A stretch of 64,000 nucleotides of DNA, from contig JAFSDL010000013.1 in assembly GCA_017436285.1 (NCBI GenBank), forward strand, positions 72,096 through 136,095, given 5' to 3'. The notes below the pieces were generated by a model that saw only the letters and a list, made by a program, of their open reading frames with translations, made no database searches and was not told where the DNA came from. The position numbers and the translations under genes were made by a program. The first letter of the stretch is position 1, and each line of letters opens with the position of its first letter. Shown here piece by piece: positions 62,940 to 64,000 of this stretch. The DNA is from Clostridia bacterium (GTDB lineage Bacteria; Bacillota; Clostridia; Oscillospirales; Acutalibacteraceae).

Positions 62940-64000
62940 ATGGAAAGATTATTTACAAGATGGGGCAAGGCTCTTGATAAGAATTTGCCTCTTAACGATT
63001 ATCCCAGACCCCAGATGAAACGCGACAGCTTCATTAACCTTAACGGCGAATGGAACTATGCAATTCTTGACAAGTTTAAAAAATTCAACGGCTATCAGGG
63101 TAAAATTACCGTACCCTTCAGCCCTGAATGTATTTTAAGCGGTGTTGAAAAAATGGTTCAGCCCACCGATGTTCTCTATTATCAGAGAACCTTTGAATTC
63201 AAAAGAACCAATCACAGAGTTCTTCTTCATTTTGGTGCGGTTGACTATGAATGCACGGTAACTCTTAATAATAGTGTTGTAGGCACACATAAGGGCGGAT
63301 ATCTGCCTTTTACCTTTGATGTTACTGCTCTTATTCTTGATGGTGAAAATGATTTAAGGCTTACTGTAACAGACCCCACAACAGAGGGTCATCAGGCAAG
63401 AGGTAAGCAGACCTTCAAGCGTGGGGGTATCTGGTATACACCTCAGTCAGGCATCTGGCAGACAGTATGGCTTGAAGAGGTTTGCGAGGGCTATATTGAA
63501 AGCATCAGGCTCACACCCGATATTGATAATGATGAAATAAATATCGAAATCAAATACAACGGTAAGCCTGAGGATGAAATGGCAGCTGTTGTTATGGATA
63601 AGGGTGAGGTTAAGGGCGCAGTTAAGCTTGTAAACGGAAAGGGTACAATCAAGCTTACTGATTATGAGCTCTGGAGTCCTGAAAACCCCTATCTTTACGA
63701 CCTTAAAATTGCTGCAGGTAATGACAGGGTTGACAGCTACTTTGGTATGAGAAAATATAGCGTAGGTAAGGATAGCGAGGGCGTTTCAAGACTTATGCTT
63801 AACAATAAGCCCTATTTCTACAACGGTCTTCTTGACCAGGGCTATTGGAGTGACGGTATGTATACCGCTCCCTCTGATGAAGCACTTATTTATGATATTC
63901 AGACAATGAAGGATTTAGGCTTCAATACCTTGAGAAAGCATATTAAAATCGAGCCTCTTCGTTGGTACTACCATTGTGACAGACTGGGTATGATTGTATG
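62940..64000 (+). CDS. GH2 glycoside hydrolase, 3' end cut by window
   Basis: 353 codons are present and the frame is open to the right edge. FINLNGEWNYAILDKF and YYQRTFEFK belong to the GH2 sugar-binding domain (about 1-190); an Ig-like domain follows (about 200-270), then the start of the TIM barrel (LGFNTLRKHIKIEPLRWYYH). The catalytic Glu pair lies beyond the window. The ATG at 62940 follows TTGGAG. No signal peptide. It differs from the GH2 gene at 46347-48710 in domain sequence, so its substrate may differ. Confidence 0.88.
   Translation, partial: MERLFTRWGKALDKNLPLNDYPRPQMKRDSFINLNGEWNYAILDKFKKFNGYQGKITVPFSPECILSGVEKMVQPTDVLYYQRTFEFKRTNHRVLLHFGAVDYECTVTLNNSVVGTHKGGYLPFTFDVTALILDGENDLRLTVTDPTTEGHQARGKQTFKRGGIWYTPQSGIWQTVWLEEVCEGYIESIRLTPDIDNDEINIEIKYNGKPEDEMAAVVMDKGEVKGAVKLVNGKGTIKLTDYELWSPENPYLYDLKIAAGNDRVDSYFGMRKYSVGKDSEGVSRLMLNNKPYFYNGLLDQGYWSDGMYTAPSDEALIYDIQTMKDLGFNTLRKHIKIEPLRWYYHCDRLGMIV

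Overview
The window looks like chromosome from an anaerobic, gut-type, low-GC Clostridia, most likely Oscillospiraceae/Ruminococcaceae. Supporting signs are the AT-rich genome with strong AGGAGG-type ribosome sites, a class A-like RNase P RNA, a GlnRS beside a long-form GluRS, carbohydrate genes for uronate, rhamnose and beta-galactoside use, a DUF5058 protein, a dockerin-like secreted protein, and intergenic DNA full of short dispersed repeats. No phage, plasmid, transposase, CRISPR, rRNA or tRNA genes were seen. The assignment rests on gene content and sequence style only.

Layout. 1-2.8 kb: an edge-cut membrane protein, a sialidase-like BNR protein and an ECF transporter S component. 3.4-9 kb: a hexuronate/gluconate block (uxaC, a LarA-type nickel-pincer racemase homologue, gnd, a PfkB sugar kinase). 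9.0-9.4 kb: a nested inverted-repeat element. 9.6-13.7 kb: four small membrane proteins, at least two of them tandem paralogues, followed by a LytTR regulator and a GHKL histidine kinase. 13.8-18.3 kb (minus strand): gltX, glnS, a membrane protein and a YhcH-family protein. 18.4-20.1 kb: a PH-like membrane protein, a histidine phosphatase and rnpB. 20.6-23 kb: a NUDIX hydrolase and a secreted five-FN3 protein. 23-26.2 kb: a DUF5058 membrane pair, a YfcE-like phosphodiesterase and three translationally coupled small genes. 26.9-29 kb: rhaA-rhaD. 29-36 kb: a P-loop protein, ogg, a small membrane protein, an AAA/DUF4143 ATPase, a HAD-PHP fusion and a DUF975-like membrane protein. 36-44 kb: an MFS symporter, a cyclophilin, a dockerin-like protein, a TetR regulator, a second secreted protein with nine FN3 domains, and tatD. 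44.3-52 kb: metG, a GH2 enzyme, cca and a G5/3D-domain cell-wall protein. 53.3-61.4 kb: a nearly complete arginine pathway, argG then argHCJBDF, with the later genes overlapping or a few bases apart. 61-64 kb: a small membrane protein, a metallophosphoesterase and a second GH2 gene cut by the right edge.

How the genes work together. The carbohydrate genes suit a scavenger of plant or host glycans: GH2 enzymes and a sialidase-like protein release sugars, a GPH-type symporter and an ECF system import, and uxaC/kinase/gnd and rhaAD break them down. The arginine cluster covers glutamate to arginine except argA (argJ recycles the acetyl group) and carAB. An ARG-box-like site overlaps the argG start region.

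The most unusual content lies between genes. At least three repeat families recur. One is a low-complexity tandem motif joined to a GGGTCTGCGACGC module, including a perfect-looking 58-bp x 3 array between argG and argH. The second is a MITE-like element with hairpin ends of the CCCTC(T)n...(A)nGGAGGGGGGACC type. The third is a short palindromic GTGGTAYAGGCRAGCC unit. Among genes, the best candidates for undescribed systems are the tandem membrane-protein/LytTR locus, the LarA homologue in the hexuronate block, the DUF5058 pair and the three-gene small operon.
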